64,000 nucleotides of DNA from Bog-950 sp044225825 (GTDB lineage: Bacteria > Bacteroidota > Bacteroidia > Chitinophagales > LD1): positions 186,001 to 250,000 of the forward strand of contig JBGAIB010000001.1 of NCBI GenBank assembly GCA_044225825.1, read 5' to 3'. Numbering within the stretch: position 1 is the stretch's first letter; every line of letters begins with the position of its first letter. This document shows positions 31,159 through 40,224 of the stretch, piece after piece. Both the position numbers and the translations under genes were made by a program. The notes below the pieces were generated by a model. That model was not told the origin of the DNA, did no database searches, and saw only the letters and a list, made by a program, of their open reading frames with translations.

Positions 31159-32298
31159 CTATCTTTCCACAACCACCCTTCTCACCTCCGTATATCCTTT
31201 AGCAGAAAAATTAACGAAGTAGCAACCGGTCTGCAATGCCCGCATATCAAGCGTTTGTATGTTCTCACCAATATGCTGCAACACTACCCGCCCCTGCATA
31301 TCGGTAACCGTTACAGAAGTAATCTGTTGATCGGCTTGTATATAAAGCATATCGGCGGTTGGATTGGGCCACAGGTTCACGTTGATGGTCGGCTGTTCGT
31401 CGATCGCAGAGGTTGTGCCCTTTTGATACTGGCTGAAAAAACGCCATATCTCCTTACTGGCGCTGAAGTCGCGGCAGGTGTTACCACCGGCAGGTAAGTT
31501 GACGGTGCCACCCGGCCAGGTATGTCCGCCGTTAATAACCTTGTAGTGTTCTACCGTATGGCCGTTGGTGCCGCCTGTATAGAGTTGATGCTCGGCCGTA
31601 GCGCCATCGCCGGTGTTCAGATCGGGCAATTGTGTAGTAACCGGTGTGGTGTTGCAATTGTTTTTGGTAACCCAAAACTGCACTACATCGGCAATAGCTT
31701 TGGAGGTGGCGTTACCGGTATATGGTACAGTGGGGTCGGCCGTACCGTGGATATCCATAACAGGAATAGGTGTGGTAGGGTTGCAGGAATTATACATGGG
31801 TACACTCATGGAACCCGTAACCGAAGCGATAGCAGCAAAGCGCGTGGTTTGGCAGGCAAGGGCATAACTCATATAACCTCCGTTGCTCATACCCGTGCAA
31901 TACACACGGTTCGGGTTAATGGTATAGCCGGCGGCTATGGTATCGATAAGCGCCTGCAAAAAACCAATATCGTTTACCGTGGTGCCTAAAATGCCGAAGT
32001 TCCAGAAGCGCTGACTGGTATTGGGGTCGATGGTGCCATCGGGATGTACGACAATAAAGTTGGCGGTATCGGCAATGGCCATAAAGTTGGTGTAGAGCGC
32101 CTGCTGGGTTCCGTTAGAGGTGTAACCATGGAGGTTAAGTACCAAAGGAACGGCCTGGCCGGGGGTGTAGGAGGCCGGCACATAAAATGAATAGGTGCGG
32201 GTGAGGCCCTCAAACACCATGGAGGCGGTAACCGTAGTTTGTGCTTGCAGCAAACCGGTAAAACACAACAACAGCAGCAGCGATATTTGTTTAATCAT
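31159..32298 (-). CDS. Secreted PHB-depolymerase/feruloyl-esterase-like hydrolase, T9SS type A
   Basis: 379 residues. Signal peptide (L-L-Q-A-Q, ~20), then an alpha/beta hydrolase of the LpqC family. The triad is visible: Ser in G-M-S-N-G-G (~148), Asp in H-G-T-A-D-P-T-V-P-Y (~195) and His in N-G-G-H-T-W-P-G-G (~263). The last ~75 residues (L-W-P-N-P-T-A-D-M-L-Y-I to V-V-V-E-R) are a type A T9SS sorting domain. Likely an extracellular esterase for polyesters or feruloylated polysaccharide. No polyhydroxybutyrate synthesis genes are nearby, consistent with use of external substrate. Confidence 0.88.
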   Translation of the reverse strand: MIKQISLLLLLCFTGLLQAQTTVTASMVFEGLTRTYSFYVPASYTPGQAVPLVLNLHGYTSNGTQQALYTNFMAIADTANFIVVHPDGTIDPNTSQRFWNFGILGTTVNDIGFLQALIDTIAAGYTINPNRVYCTGMSNGGYMSYALACQTTRFAAIASVTGSMSVPMYNSCNPTTPIPVMDIHGTADPTVPYTGNATSKAIADVVQFWVTKNNCNTTPVTTQLPDLNTGDGATAEHQLYTGGTNGHTVEHYKVINGGHTWPGGTVNLPAGGNTCRDFSASKEIWRFFSQYQKGTTSAIDEQPTINVNLWPNPTADMLYIQADQQITSVTVTDMQGRVVLQHIGENIQTLDMRALQTGCYFVNFSAKGYTEVRRVVVER

Positions 32299-32376
32299 AG
32301 CCTAAAATTACAGCAATAAATATATATGCGTGTGGTGCAAGTAAAGATGCGGCATCCAAAATACGTTCGCTTCGGT

Positions 32377-33228
32377 TTAATCGAACAAAATGCGCCCCTT
32401 ATTACCGGCAAGTATCACTTTGATATGAGGTGAAATCCGTTCGCTCTTTCTACAAGGAGCAAACATTTCAAATTGCAGTTGGCTGAGTGCATAGCGTGAG
32501 GCGGACGTTCTTCGTTTAAAGTTTATAGTAAAATTATCGGCTGCCAGATAGGCGTGCTTACCAAACAATTTGAACCCGCACCGCAGCAGGAGCTCAGCAA
32601 AGTACTTTTCCTCCTGTTCCGTAGCATTAAAGGTAATTGCTGTAAAGTGTTTTAAGCGTTTGCCTTTTAAAGAATCGGCATACTGTGCCAGGTATGCGGT
32701 ACGCGATACGCTACCCGGTTGATGTTTTAGCTGTGCGCTATCGAAATAGGCGGTTTGGTATTCCATCATCCAAAAACTAATAGCAGAGGCATTAAAAAAA
32801 ACGGTGTCGTTGATATAAATGCAGTTAAACCAGGGTATCATTTTACCGGCCATCTTTCGCTGCCGCTCCTCTATTGTGGCAGGATACATTTTATTTAAAA
32901 TGCTGTCTACTTTCAACAGCTCTCCTTCCCCATCCACACTTGTTGCCAGCGCAGCACTACCCAGATCGTGTTGCGAAGTGGAGGCCTCAAAAAGCTCGAG
33001 GTAATTATCGGTTCCATAGATATAGGAGCCTGTCCAAGCGCTGCCATTGCTGATGGTAGAGCGCGTTTGAAAACCTGCCAATTCATTTTTTATAAAACTG
33101 TTACTGCGCAGGGCGTTGTAATCGGAGGAATCCAGCACCAGGAAGGCATGGTTAAAATAAACGGCAGGTGTTTGCGCGTAACCAGCGAGCACCTGCAGCA
33201 TTATAAGCAAGGTAAAAATGCGAAGCAT
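32377..33228 (-). CDS. Secreted DUF5829-like protein
   Basis: 283 residues with a signal peptide (A-G-Y-A-Q, ~19). The start of the mature part, F-N-H-A-F-L-V-L-D-S-S-D-Y-N-A-L-R-S-N-S-F, fits the DUF5829 family of secreted glyoxalase-like proteins seen in Bacteroidota. Function unknown. Separate from the esterase gene by 78 bases on the same strand. The family call is by recognition of the N-terminal pattern and should be checked by a profile search. Confidence 0.65.
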   Translation of the reverse strand: MLRIFTLLIMLQVLAGYAQTPAVYFNHAFLVLDSSDYNALRSNSFIKNELAGFQTRSTISNGSAWTGSYIYGTDNYLELFEASTSQHDLGSAALATSVDGEGELLKVDSILNKMYPATIEERQRKMAGKMIPWFNCIYINDTVFFNASAISFWMMEYQTAYFDSAQLKHQPGSVSRTAYLAQYADSLKGKRLKHFTAITFNATEQEEKYFAELLLRCGFKLFGKHAYLAADNFTINFKRRTSASRYALSQLQFEMFAPCRKSERISPHIKVILAGNKGRILFD

Positions 33229-33324
33229 GATCCGGTAAAATACAAATTTATATCCTCCGGTAAGTTCTTTTAAAAATTAATACGGACATAACATTATCCT
33301 ATCTTCGCCGGTAAGCCATTACCC

Positions 33325-33894
33325 ATGACGCTTCTTACAAATCTTTCGTTGGTTGTTTCGCTTACGTTTTTTGTAAGTGAAATACTATTGAGCCGGATTC
33401 GAAAGTCGAAAACGAGCGAAACCCAACTACAGCAGGACCGCAACACACTGCGCGTGTTGTGGGTGGTTATTATGGTAGCCATGATTGCCGGCACCAAGAT
33501 CGGATTTATGTTTCCGCGTAGTACTCCTTATGCCGCATTACGCTGGAGCGGATTAGGTATTTTTATTGCAGGCTTTGTTTTGCGTTGGAGTGCTATTCTT
33601 CAGTTAGGAAAAGGATTTACTGTTGATGTAGCTATTGGCAAGGAGCATCAACTGATGCAAAGCGGTCTATACAGCTATATCCGTCACCCCAGTTACCTGG
33701 GTATAGTTCTCGAATTTTTAGGCTATTCGCTTTTGCTAAATAGCTGGTGGCCGCTATTGATCATTAATGTTCCGGTGTTTATTGCGCTGCAACACCGCAT
33801 GGATGTTGAGGAAGCGTTGCTGCGTGAGCATTTTGGAGCCACATATGTAGAATACATGCAGCGCACCAAACGTTTAATACCGTATATCTATTAG
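33325..33894 (+). CDS. Isoprenylcysteine methyltransferase-like (ICMT) membrane protein
   Basis: 189 residues with about five hydrophobic helices. The ICMT core is in the C-terminal half: S-Y-I-R-H-P-S-Y-L-G-I-V-L (R-H-P is the S-adenosylmethionine site) and later R-M-D-V-E-E-A-L-L-R-E-H-F-G-x-x-Y-x-x-Y. Bacterial members rarely have a known substrate since prenylated Cys proteins are absent; phospholipid or small-molecule methylation has been suggested for relatives. Convergent with the next gene, with one base between the stops. Confidence 0.82.
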   Translation: MTLLTNLSLVVSLTFFVSEILLSRIRKSKTSETQLQQDRNTLRVLWVVIMVAMIAGTKIGFMFPRSTPYAALRWSGLGIFIAGFVLRWSAILQLGKGFTVDVAIGKEHQLMQSGLYSYIRHPSYLGIVLEFLGYSLLLNSWWPLLIINVPVFIALQHRMDVEEALLREHFGATYVEYMQRTKRLIPYIY

Positions 33895-33895
33895 C

Positions 33896-34507
33896 TTAAG
33901 GCTGTGCCTCCTGCTTTATCCATTTGCCTGCTTTCTTATCCCAGTAGTAGCTGTTGCTGCGGTCTGCTAAACTTTCCACCGGCATTTGTTGCGATGTTTG
34001 CCATTCGGGTTCATTGCTATCGCTAAAGGTGATAACGGCCTGATACCAATAACGGCTTGCTCCCGGGTTTTCGTGGATATCCGCTTTTTCAACCGAACCG
34101 TTTTTGCGAAACTGTAATTGCGTAGTTACCGTGTAACTTAGGCGTACATCGTTTTGCTGATAGGTTAATGCTCCTTTCGGATCATAAAACAGAATTGACC
34201 GCTTACCGTTATTCCAGGGCGTAATTAGCACCGAGAGTTTGCCAATCTCATAGTAATAGCGGGTTGTATCACCTTCGGCCAATGCGGGTTTAGGCCTTGG
34301 CTTTCTCAGTACCGGCGGTTTAGGGGTGTCCTGTTTTACAACAGGCGGAGGTGGCGGCGATACTACAGGCGGAAACATTACCACCGTATCGCGAACTACC
34401 ACCACTACTGTATCTTTTTGAGCAGTTGGAACGGTTTCGTGCTCCGGTTTATGGTTACAACCCAACAGTACTATAAGCAAGCAGGTTAAATTAATCAGCC
34501 TCTTCAT
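33896..34507 (-). CDS. Lipoprotein of unknown function
   Basis: 203 residues. Lipobox L-L-G-C (Cys17), then a Val/Thr and Pro-rich linker (P-P-V-V-S-P-P-P-P-P) to about residue 75, then a beta-rich C-terminal domain with two Trp-rich stretches. The linker would lift the domain off the membrane. No family recognised. Confidence 0.7.
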   Translation of the reverse strand: MKRLINLTCLLIVLLGCNHKPEHETVPTAQKDTVVVVVRDTVVMFPPVVSPPPPPVVKQDTPKPPVLRKPRPKPALAEGDTTRYYYEIGKLSVLITPWNNGKRSILFYDPKGALTYQQNDVRLSYTVTTQLQFRKNGSVEKADIHENPGASRYWYQAVITFSDSNEPEWQTSQQMPVESLADRSNSYYWDKKAGKWIKQEAQP

Positions 34508-34565
34508 TTCCCTGTGACCACAACTAGATTCAAATGTTTAATTGAATTAGGGATACAAGTGTTTA

Positions 34566-35702
34566 TTATGGTGTGATGGTGATCGTTCCGGTCATAGATG
34601 AATGCGCTGTACAGAAGTAATACAAGGTTGCCGGTGCATCCATCGGCACTTTAAAAATCAATTGCGAGCCCTGTGCATCCTGATTGGTAACACCTGTGTT
34701 GAAAGCGGTACCCGGCCAGGTATTGGTGCTGGATATGCGGAACGGATGGCCGCTTACCTGCACATTAAACACATAAGTTAAACCACGCATTAAAACCAAA
34801 CCGGGGTTGGCATTGCTGCCACTTACATAATCGGCAGCGCTGCCGATTAACCAGGCCGAGGTGCCTGAATTGGTTACGTTAAAAGTAGCCGCATAAATAC
34901 CGGTTGCGCCTGTGGCACCTGTAGCCCCAGCAGGGCCGGTAACACCACCTAAGCCTGAAGCGCCTGTAGGGCCCGTTGCACCTGTTGCGCCGGTAGGACC
35001 CGGTAAGCCGTTAGAACCGGTTGGCCCGGTAAGTCCACCTGTGCCTGTTGGTCCGGTTGCACCCGTTGCACCATTTGTACCGGCAGGGCCTGTAGCGCCG
35101 GTTACACCACCACCAGGGCCAGTTGCCCCGGTAGGGCCTGTATCACCGGTTGCTCCGGTGGCACCACCACCTGATCCGGTTGCACCTGTAGGGCCCGTTG
35201 GCCCTGTGGAGCCTGTAGCGCCGCCGCCGGAACCTGTAGGACCGGTTGGGCCTGTAGGGCCCGGTGCACCGTTTGCCCCTGCTGCACCGTTTGCCCCGGT
35301 TGGGCCTGTAGCCCCACCCGAACCACTAAATAACGCATATGGTACACTCAGCAATTCGGATGTACTCACATTGCTAAAATTGCTGCCACCTGTAGTATCT
35401 ATTTCAACCTGCAGATATTTTGCACCGGTAGCCCAATTTACTGTTGTAAGCGGACTAACCGAACCGATGGCACACTGAAAGCCGCCATATATGGAAGTGG
35501 TAACTTGCTGCACTTCGGTAAACACAACCGTACCCGTAGGCGTTAAATCGTGAATGCTGAACCGGATAGAAATAAGCTGGTTGCCAAGCCCGGTGCCATT
35601 TGCATTATGTGCTACGGCCTGGTAGCTGAGTTGTTGCGGCGGTTGCGCATAAGCGAAACATGTGATGAGCACTAAAGCCAGCAGGGGTAGTAAGGTTTTC
35701 AT
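34566..35702 (-). CDS. Secreted collagen-like protein with cupredoxin-like C-terminal domain
   Basis: 378 residues from the ATG at 35702. Signal peptide (F-A-Y-A-Q, 1-20), an N-terminal domain (~22-126; L-S-Y-Q-A-V-A-H-N and L-L-S-V-P-Y-A-L) common to Bacteroidota tail-fibre-like proteins, then about 45 G-X-Y triplets (129-268; mainly G-P-T, G-A-T, G-S-G), and a C-terminal domain (271-378) shaped like a cupredoxin. His319 (G-H-P-F), Cys364, His367 and Met370 (Y-F-C-T-A-H-S-S-M) are in the order of a type 1 copper site. No sorting domain follows. Likely a trimeric stalk with three globular heads. Copper binding is inferred. Confidence 0.82.
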   Translation of the reverse strand: MKTLLPLLALVLITCFAYAQPPQQLSYQAVAHNANGTGLGNQLISIRFSIHDLTPTGTVVFTEVQQVTTSIYGGFQCAIGSVSPLTTVNWATGAKYLQVEIDTTGGSNFSNVSTSELLSVPYALFSGSGGATGPTGANGAAGANGAPGPTGPTGPTGSGGGATGSTGPTGPTGATGSGGGATGATGDTGPTGATGPGGGVTGATGPAGTNGATGATGPTGTGGLTGPTGSNGLPGPTGATGATGPTGASGLGGVTGPAGATGATGATGIYAATFNVTNSGTSAWLIGSAADYVSGSNANPGLVLMRGLTYVFNVQVSGHPFRISSTNTWPGTAFNTGVTNQDAQGSQLIFKVPMDAPATLYYFCTAHSSMTGTITITP

Positions 35703-35886
35703 AGAACAGGATTTGGGTGAGGTATTATTCCGGAAAATTAATGAATATATTTTTATACATCCAAAACCGTTTTTACCCCCTACCAACCTTGTAAAAAACA
35801 GCTGCCACCAAGACACCAAGAAATTAAGCAACATGATGGTAACCAAGCTTAGGCCAGTAAACGCTTACTACGCAAAAAATTCGCAA

Positions 35887-36735
35887 TTATCCCTCCATCG
35901 CTTCGGTTGTAAACTTCCATTGTTTAGTAAATACTTTGCCATCGAGGCGGCAACTGTAATATACCGTATAAGTGGTGCCAGCCTCCAGTGGATTAACGGG
36001 TATGATGCATACGTTATCATCCTGCGGGAAGGACGTTAAAGGCGCTTCGGGGGTGGAAAGCACGCAAGTAACCGTATGGCCCTTATCGTCCTTTAGCAGG
36101 GCTTTTGCCTGCGTAATTTGCCGCCTGCCAAAAATTTGAATGGTTATCGGAAAACCCGGTTCTTCTATGGTATCCGGTATAGGATTGGGGCGCTCCGCCT
36201 GAAAATCGAGCGGCACATTTGCCCCATTCACAGGCGGATAAACTACTACAGCAATCGTATCATTATTCCACTGCCAGGAACTGCGCATGTCCACACAACA
36301 AACGGTATATTCCTCATTGGTATAATAACCAATGCCCACTTCCGTGGTGTTAGGATCAATTAAAGGCATACGGTGGTAATAGGTATTCATGAATTCGCTC
36401 ACTGAATACACAGGACCGGTATAGGCCATGCACGAGCTTAATCCGGCCTCTTTGCCATCGGGTGTGGCAAAAGGCAGCGTGTCGTTTTCATAGTGCGGAC
36501 TCATTGCCGTAGCAACCGGGTTATCCTTGTTCATAGCTACATAGCGCGCGTGGTTAAAACAGCCTTTGCTTAAGGCAGCGTTCAACTTAACAGGTTTAAG
36601 GCCTGCGCTTTTGCGGTAGTTGTTTAACACCTGCAGGGCTTGCTGCACCTGTGCAGCATCTTCCGTAAAACTGTTTGCAGCGTTACCGGCAAGAACACTG
36701 CAGATCAATACGAGCAAAATAAGCGGGGCTTTCAT
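35887..36735 (-). CDS. CAP (SCP/PR1-like) domain protein
   Basis: 282 residues. Signal peptide (A-G-N-A-A, ~20), CAP domain (~28-180; L-N-N-Y-R-K-S-A-G-L, L-S-K-G-C-F-N-H-A-R-Y, M-S-P-H-Y-E-N), then an Ig-like Fn3-type domain (~185-282). CAP proteins are extracellular and may bind sterols or lipids, or act as proteases in some lineages; the sequence here does not decide. The last 185 bases before the collagen-like gene start hold its promoter region. Confidence 0.85.
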   Translation of the reverse strand: MKAPLILLVLICSVLAGNAANSFTEDAAQVQQALQVLNNYRKSAGLKPVKLNAALSKGCFNHARYVAMNKDNPVATAMSPHYENDTLPFATPDGKEAGLSSCMAYTGPVYSVSEFMNTYYHRMPLIDPNTTEVGIGYYTNEEYTVCCVDMRSSWQWNNDTIAVVVYPPVNGANVPLDFQAERPNPIPDTIEEPGFPITIQIFGRRQITQAKALLKDDKGHTVTCVLSTPEAPLTSFPQDDNVCIIPVNPLEAGTTYTVYYSCRLDGKVFTKQWKFTTEAMEG

Positions 36736-36863
36736 ACGGTGGCTTTATCAGGCGATGCAGCGGAAGCAGTAGTTTGGCATGCTACCTTCTATTTTTAGCA
36801 AGTTCTAACAACCCGGTGCAGGCTTAAACCCTCATTAACTGTAAAAACCCTCATATTTGTGCC

Positions 36864-38216
36864 ATGAAATACGCCACTGTTAACCCGTGCACGAATGAAG
36901 TTGTGAAGGAATTTCCGTTGGATGGCTTCCCCGATCTGAGCCTATCGGAAAAGGCATTTAATACCTGGAGAAAACTACCCGTAGAAGAACGCGGCGCTGC
37001 CATGCACCGCGTTGCCCGTTTGCTTGAACAAAACAAGACGGAATACGCCGCCCTGATTACACTTGAAATGGGCAAGCCGTTGCGCGAGGCGGAATATGAA
37101 ATAGCCAAAACCATCACGGCCTTTGATTATTACATTTTGCATGCGCCCGAAATGCTTGCCTCTAAACCGGTAAGTTCCAACGCATCTAAAAGCTATATCC
37201 GCTTTGAACCGCTGGGTATCATCTTTTCCATCATGCCCTGGAATTTCCCCTTTTGGCAAGTGTTCCGTTTTGCGGTGCCTACCTTAATGTCGGGCAACGT
37301 AACTATTTTAAAACATGCGCCCAGTGTACCGCAATGTGCACTGGCTATTGAAAAGTTGTTTGCCGATGCCGGTTTGCCGCACGGGGTTTTTAAAAACTAC
37401 TTTTTAAGCAACGAAGATGCGGGGCAGGTAATAGCTGATAAGCGCATACGCGGCATTAGTTTTACCGGCAGCGATACTACCGGCAGCATACTTGCGGAAC
37501 AGGCAGGACGCGGCATTAAAAAATGCGTAATGGAACTGGGCGGCAACGATGCCTTTATTGTATTGGATGATGCTGATCTGGAACTGACGATTTCGGGGGC
37601 AATAAAATCGCGGAGTATTAACAGCGGTCAATCGTGCAATGGTGCCAAGCGCTTTATTGTGCAGAAGGGCATTGCCGAGGCGTTTACAAAACGACTGATA
37701 GAAGAAGTGGGCAAACTGAACGTTGGTTTGCCAACCGATGTAACCACACAGGTTGGACCCCTGGCCCGTAAGGACCTGGCCGAAAAGGTGCAACAACAAA
37801 TCAACGACTCCATTGCGCAGGGAGCCACGCCGCACTATGGGCAACCGGTGCCTTCGTTGCAAGGCAACTTTGTGCAGCCTGTGGTTTTAACAGGGGTTAA
37901 AGAAGGAATCCGTTCCTTTCATGAAGAAGTATTTGGACCCGCCTGGAGTGTGATTGAAGTTGGTACGGCAGAGGAAGCCATCGGCACTGCTAATAATTCC
38001 GATTACGGACTTGGCGCTTCTATCTGGACGGCAGACGTAGCCCTGGCCGAACAAATGGCCCCTGAAATAGAGGCAGGCAATGTGTTTATAAACGATATTG
38101 TAAAAAGCGATGCCCGCATGCCTTTTGGCGGTATTAAACGAAGTGGCTTTGGCCGCGAATTGAGCGAATATGGCTTAAAGGAATTTGTGAACATTAAAAC
38201 CGTTTACCTGAAATAA
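36864..38216 (+). CDS. Succinate-semialdehyde dehydrogenase, Sad/YneI type
   Basis: 450 residues. Aldehyde dehydrogenase with Cys in N-S-G-Q-S-C-N-G-A-K-R-F (~260), Glu in M-E-L-G-G-N-D (~225) and the M-P-W-N-F-P-F-W-Q-V region. The N-terminal P-C-T-N-E and the K-H-A-P-S-V-P-Q-C stretch align well by eye with E. coli Sad, which oxidises succinate semialdehyde with NAD. This fits 4-aminobutyrate or putrescine catabolism feeding the TCA cycle. It lies 51 bases before the next plus-strand gene and may start that transcript. Confidence 0.88.
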   Translation: MKYATVNPCTNEVVKEFPLDGFPDLSLSEKAFNTWRKLPVEERGAAMHRVARLLEQNKTEYAALITLEMGKPLREAEYEIAKTITAFDYYILHAPEMLASKPVSSNASKSYIRFEPLGIIFSIMPWNFPFWQVFRFAVPTLMSGNVTILKHAPSVPQCALAIEKLFADAGLPHGVFKNYFLSNEDAGQVIADKRIRGISFTGSDTTGSILAEQAGRGIKKCVMELGGNDAFIVLDDADLELTISGAIKSRSINSGQSCNGAKRFIVQKGIAEAFTKRLIEEVGKLNVGLPTDVTTQVGPLARKDLAEKVQQQINDSIAQGATPHYGQPVPSLQGNFVQPVVLTGVKEGIRSFHEEVFGPAWSVIEVGTAEEAIGTANNSDYGLGASIWTADVALAEQMAPEIEAGNVFINDIVKSDARMPFGGIKRSGFGRELSEYGLKEFVNIKTVYLK

Positions 38217-38267
38217 ACCGGTTAAACAGGATTAGGAATTAGCCGATCAAGTATATATCTTGCAAAC

Positions 38268-38804
38268 GTGGAAGGCAAACTGATTATCTATATCATTATT
38301 GGGGTGCTGTATTTTCTGTATTCGCTGGGTAAAAAAGCCGAGCAGAAAAAACAGGAAGCACAGGCGAAGAACAAACCTGCGTCTACCACCACTACTACTA
38401 CAACAGCCGAAGCCCCTTCGACGCTGGAAGATATCATCCGCGAAATAAAACGTAAGCAGGCTGAAATAGAACAGAAAAAAGCCGAGGCAACCAAACCAAA
38501 ACCGGCTTATCAAAAACAACCGGTACAAAAGCCACAGCCTAAACCGCAGCGCGATATACTGGTGCATGAAAAGAAAAAGCCTGCGCAGGTAGAAGGTTTT
38601 AGTTCTTATGAATCTGTTTTTGAACGCGAACTAACCGACGAAGAAAAAATTGAGCGCGGCAATATTAAGCTGGCCAACGAAGGCATTTACCGCATAGAAA
38701 CCCTTGACGAAGTTACCGCCCGCGAGGAAGCCGAAGCAAAGGCCAATCAAATCAATATCCGCGATGCTGTTATCGGCTCGCTTATCCTGGAAAGAAAATA
38801 TTAA
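38268..38804 (+). CDS. Membrane-anchored Lys/Gln/Glu-rich protein of unknown function
   Basis: 178 residues starting at a GTG. One N-terminal hydrophobic helix (3-22) anchors a highly charged, Lys/Glu/Gln-rich and Thr-rich linker (A-S-T-T-T-T-T-T), followed by a short folded-looking segment with V-F-E-R-E-L-T-D-E-E-K and a C-terminal I-R-D-A-V-I-G-S-L-I-L-E-R-K-Y. The C-terminal end is similar to short envelope proteins of the phylum without a known role. It is separated by three bases from the next gene. Confidence 0.65.
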   Translation: MEGKLIIYIIIGVLYFLYSLGKKAEQKKQEAQAKNKPASTTTTTTTAEAPSTLEDIIREIKRKQAEIEQKKAEATKPKPAYQKQPVQKPQPKPQRDILVHEKKKPAQVEGFSSYESVFERELTDEEKIERGNIKLANEGIYRIETLDEVTAREEAEAKANQINIRDAVIGSLILERKY

Positions 38805-38807
38805 ACC

Positions 38808-39197
38808 GTGCGTTTGTTCGTAGCTCTTACCCTGTTGCTCAGTTTGCTTACCGGCAGATTGGCTGCACAAACGGTAGACACTGCGCTTGTTTATACAGTA
38901 GCCGAGGTTATGCCCGAATACGAAGGCGGACAGGTAGCTCTGCTGCAGAATCTGGGCATCAATTTGGGTATTAACTGTCCTCAAAATTCCGAAGTAACAG
39001 GTAAACTTAAATTCCGCTTCATCGTAAACACCGATGGTTCAGCGTCGAATCTGGAAATTGAAACAGCACCCTGCGAAGGCATGGTGAGCAATTTAGAGCA
39101 GCTTGTTAAGCGTTGGAAATTTAAACCCGGTAAACAAAACGGGCAAAATGTGCGGGTATATTATCCGGTACAATACTCGTGTATAAAGTTGAATTAA
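38808..39197 (+). CDS. Secreted TonB C-terminal-domain-like protein
   Basis: 129 residues from a GTG. Signal peptide (R-L-A-A-Q, ~21), then a domain with M-P-E-Y-E-G-G, I-N-C-P-Q-N-S-E-V-T-G-K-L-K-F-R-F-I-V-N-T-D-G (positions ~53-75), W-K-F-K-P-G-K-Q-N-G-Q and a C-terminal Y-P-V-Q-Y. This is the TonB-C fold pattern used by TonB and by periplasmic TonB-like proteins; the protein has no transmembrane anchor or Pro-rich spacer of its own, so it is not a full TonB. A role in envelope signalling or transport is inferred. Confidence 0.75.
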   Translation: MRLFVALTLLLSLLTGRLAAQTVDTALVYTVAEVMPEYEGGQVALLQNLGINLGINCPQNSEVTGKLKFRFIVNTDGSASNLEIETAPCEGMVSNLEQLVKRWKFKPGKQNGQNVRVYYPVQYSCIKLN

Positions 39198-39201
39198 AGA
39201 G

Positions 39202-40224
39202 ATGTCGGCACTGTATTACGGATTAACTAAAATGGCAGAAGAGTATACCTCTTGCTTTGTGCTGGTAGATGAAAATACCCGCAAGCACTGCTATCCTCAA
39301 CTAAAGCCGCTGCTGCCTGCCCATAAAGTAATTGAATGGCCTGCAGGGGAAGAAAACAAAACACTGGAAGCCTGTTCGCATATATGGAAACAATTGACCA
39401 AAGCAGGTGCTGATCGCAAAGCTGTATTAATAAATTTGGGTGGCGGTGTAATTGGCGACATAGGCGGGTTTGCGGCAGCCTGTTATAAACGGGGCATTGC
39501 TTTTATACATATACCCACTACCTTGCTGGCTATGGTGGATGCCAGCATCGGAGGCAAAACCGGCGTGGATTTTATGGATTTTAAAAACCAGGTGGGCGCT
39601 TTTGCTGAACCTGCCAAGGTTTATATACATCCCGATTTTTTAAAAACCCTACCGGCACGCGAGTTACGCGCCGGCTTTGCGGAGGTAATAAAACACTACC
39701 TGATTGCCGAAAAACAGGATTTTGAAACCTTGTATACAAATGCTCCTTCCCTGGAAGACATAAACTGGCTGGAGACCATTAAAAGCAATATCCGCATTAA
39801 GCAATTGATAGTGGATTCGGATTTTAAGGAACAACATGCGCGCAAGGGGCTCAACTTCGGGCATACCATTGGCCATGCTGTTGAAAGCATGTATCTTTCA
39901 AAAGGAAAGCACAAACTATTGCACGGTGAAGCGGTGGCCCTGGGCATGCTGGCCGAAGCTTATTTAAGTATGGCGAAAGGGATGCTGAAAAAAGCCGACC
40001 TCGAGAAAGTGACTATCCTACTGAAGCGATACTTCCATTTCAAACCACTTAAACCCGGTGATTTTCCAAAAATCCTGAAACTGATTGGACAGGATAAAAA
40101 GAATGTGGCCAATTTTAACCAGTTTACACTGCTTAAAGGCATCGGCAATTTTACGATTAACAACTATGTGCAGCAGGACCTTATCCTTGATGCACTAAAC
40201 TATTATAACACAGCGTTGGCATGA
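39202..40224 (+). CDS. aroB: 3-dehydroquinate synthase
   Basis: 340 residues, close to the usual 350-360. Motifs G-G-G-V-I-G-D-I-G-G-F-A-A, T-T-L-L-A-M-V-D-A-S-I-G-G-K-T-G and the zinc-binding His region (L-N-F-G-H-T-I-G-H-A-V-E and L-H-G-E-A-V-A-L-G) are all present. It converts DAHP to 3-dehydroquinate, the second shikimate step. It overlaps aroA by four bases (ATGA) and is four bases after the TonB-C-like gene, so this is one operon. Confidence 0.95.
   Translation: MSALYYGLTKMAEEYTSCFVLVDENTRKHCYPQLKPLLPAHKVIEWPAGEENKTLEACSHIWKQLTKAGADRKAVLINLGGGVIGDIGGFAAACYKRGIAFIHIPTTLLAMVDASIGGKTGVDFMDFKNQVGAFAEPAKVYIHPDFLKTLPARELRAGFAEVIKHYLIAEKQDFETLYTNAPSLEDINWLETIKSNIRIKQLIVDSDFKEQHARKGLNFGHTIGHAVESMYLSKGKHKLLHGEAVALGMLAEAYLSMAKGMLKKADLEKVTILLKRYFHFKPLKPGDFPKILKLIGQDKKNVANFNQFTLLKGIGNFTINNYVQQDLILDALNYYNTALA

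Noticed and set aside
34912..35478. 188-residue open frame on the plus strand rich in P-V-A-P-V-G-P repeats
   Set aside because: It is the reverse complement of the collagen G-X-Y region; the repeat produces an open frame on the opposite strand. No signal peptide or domain.
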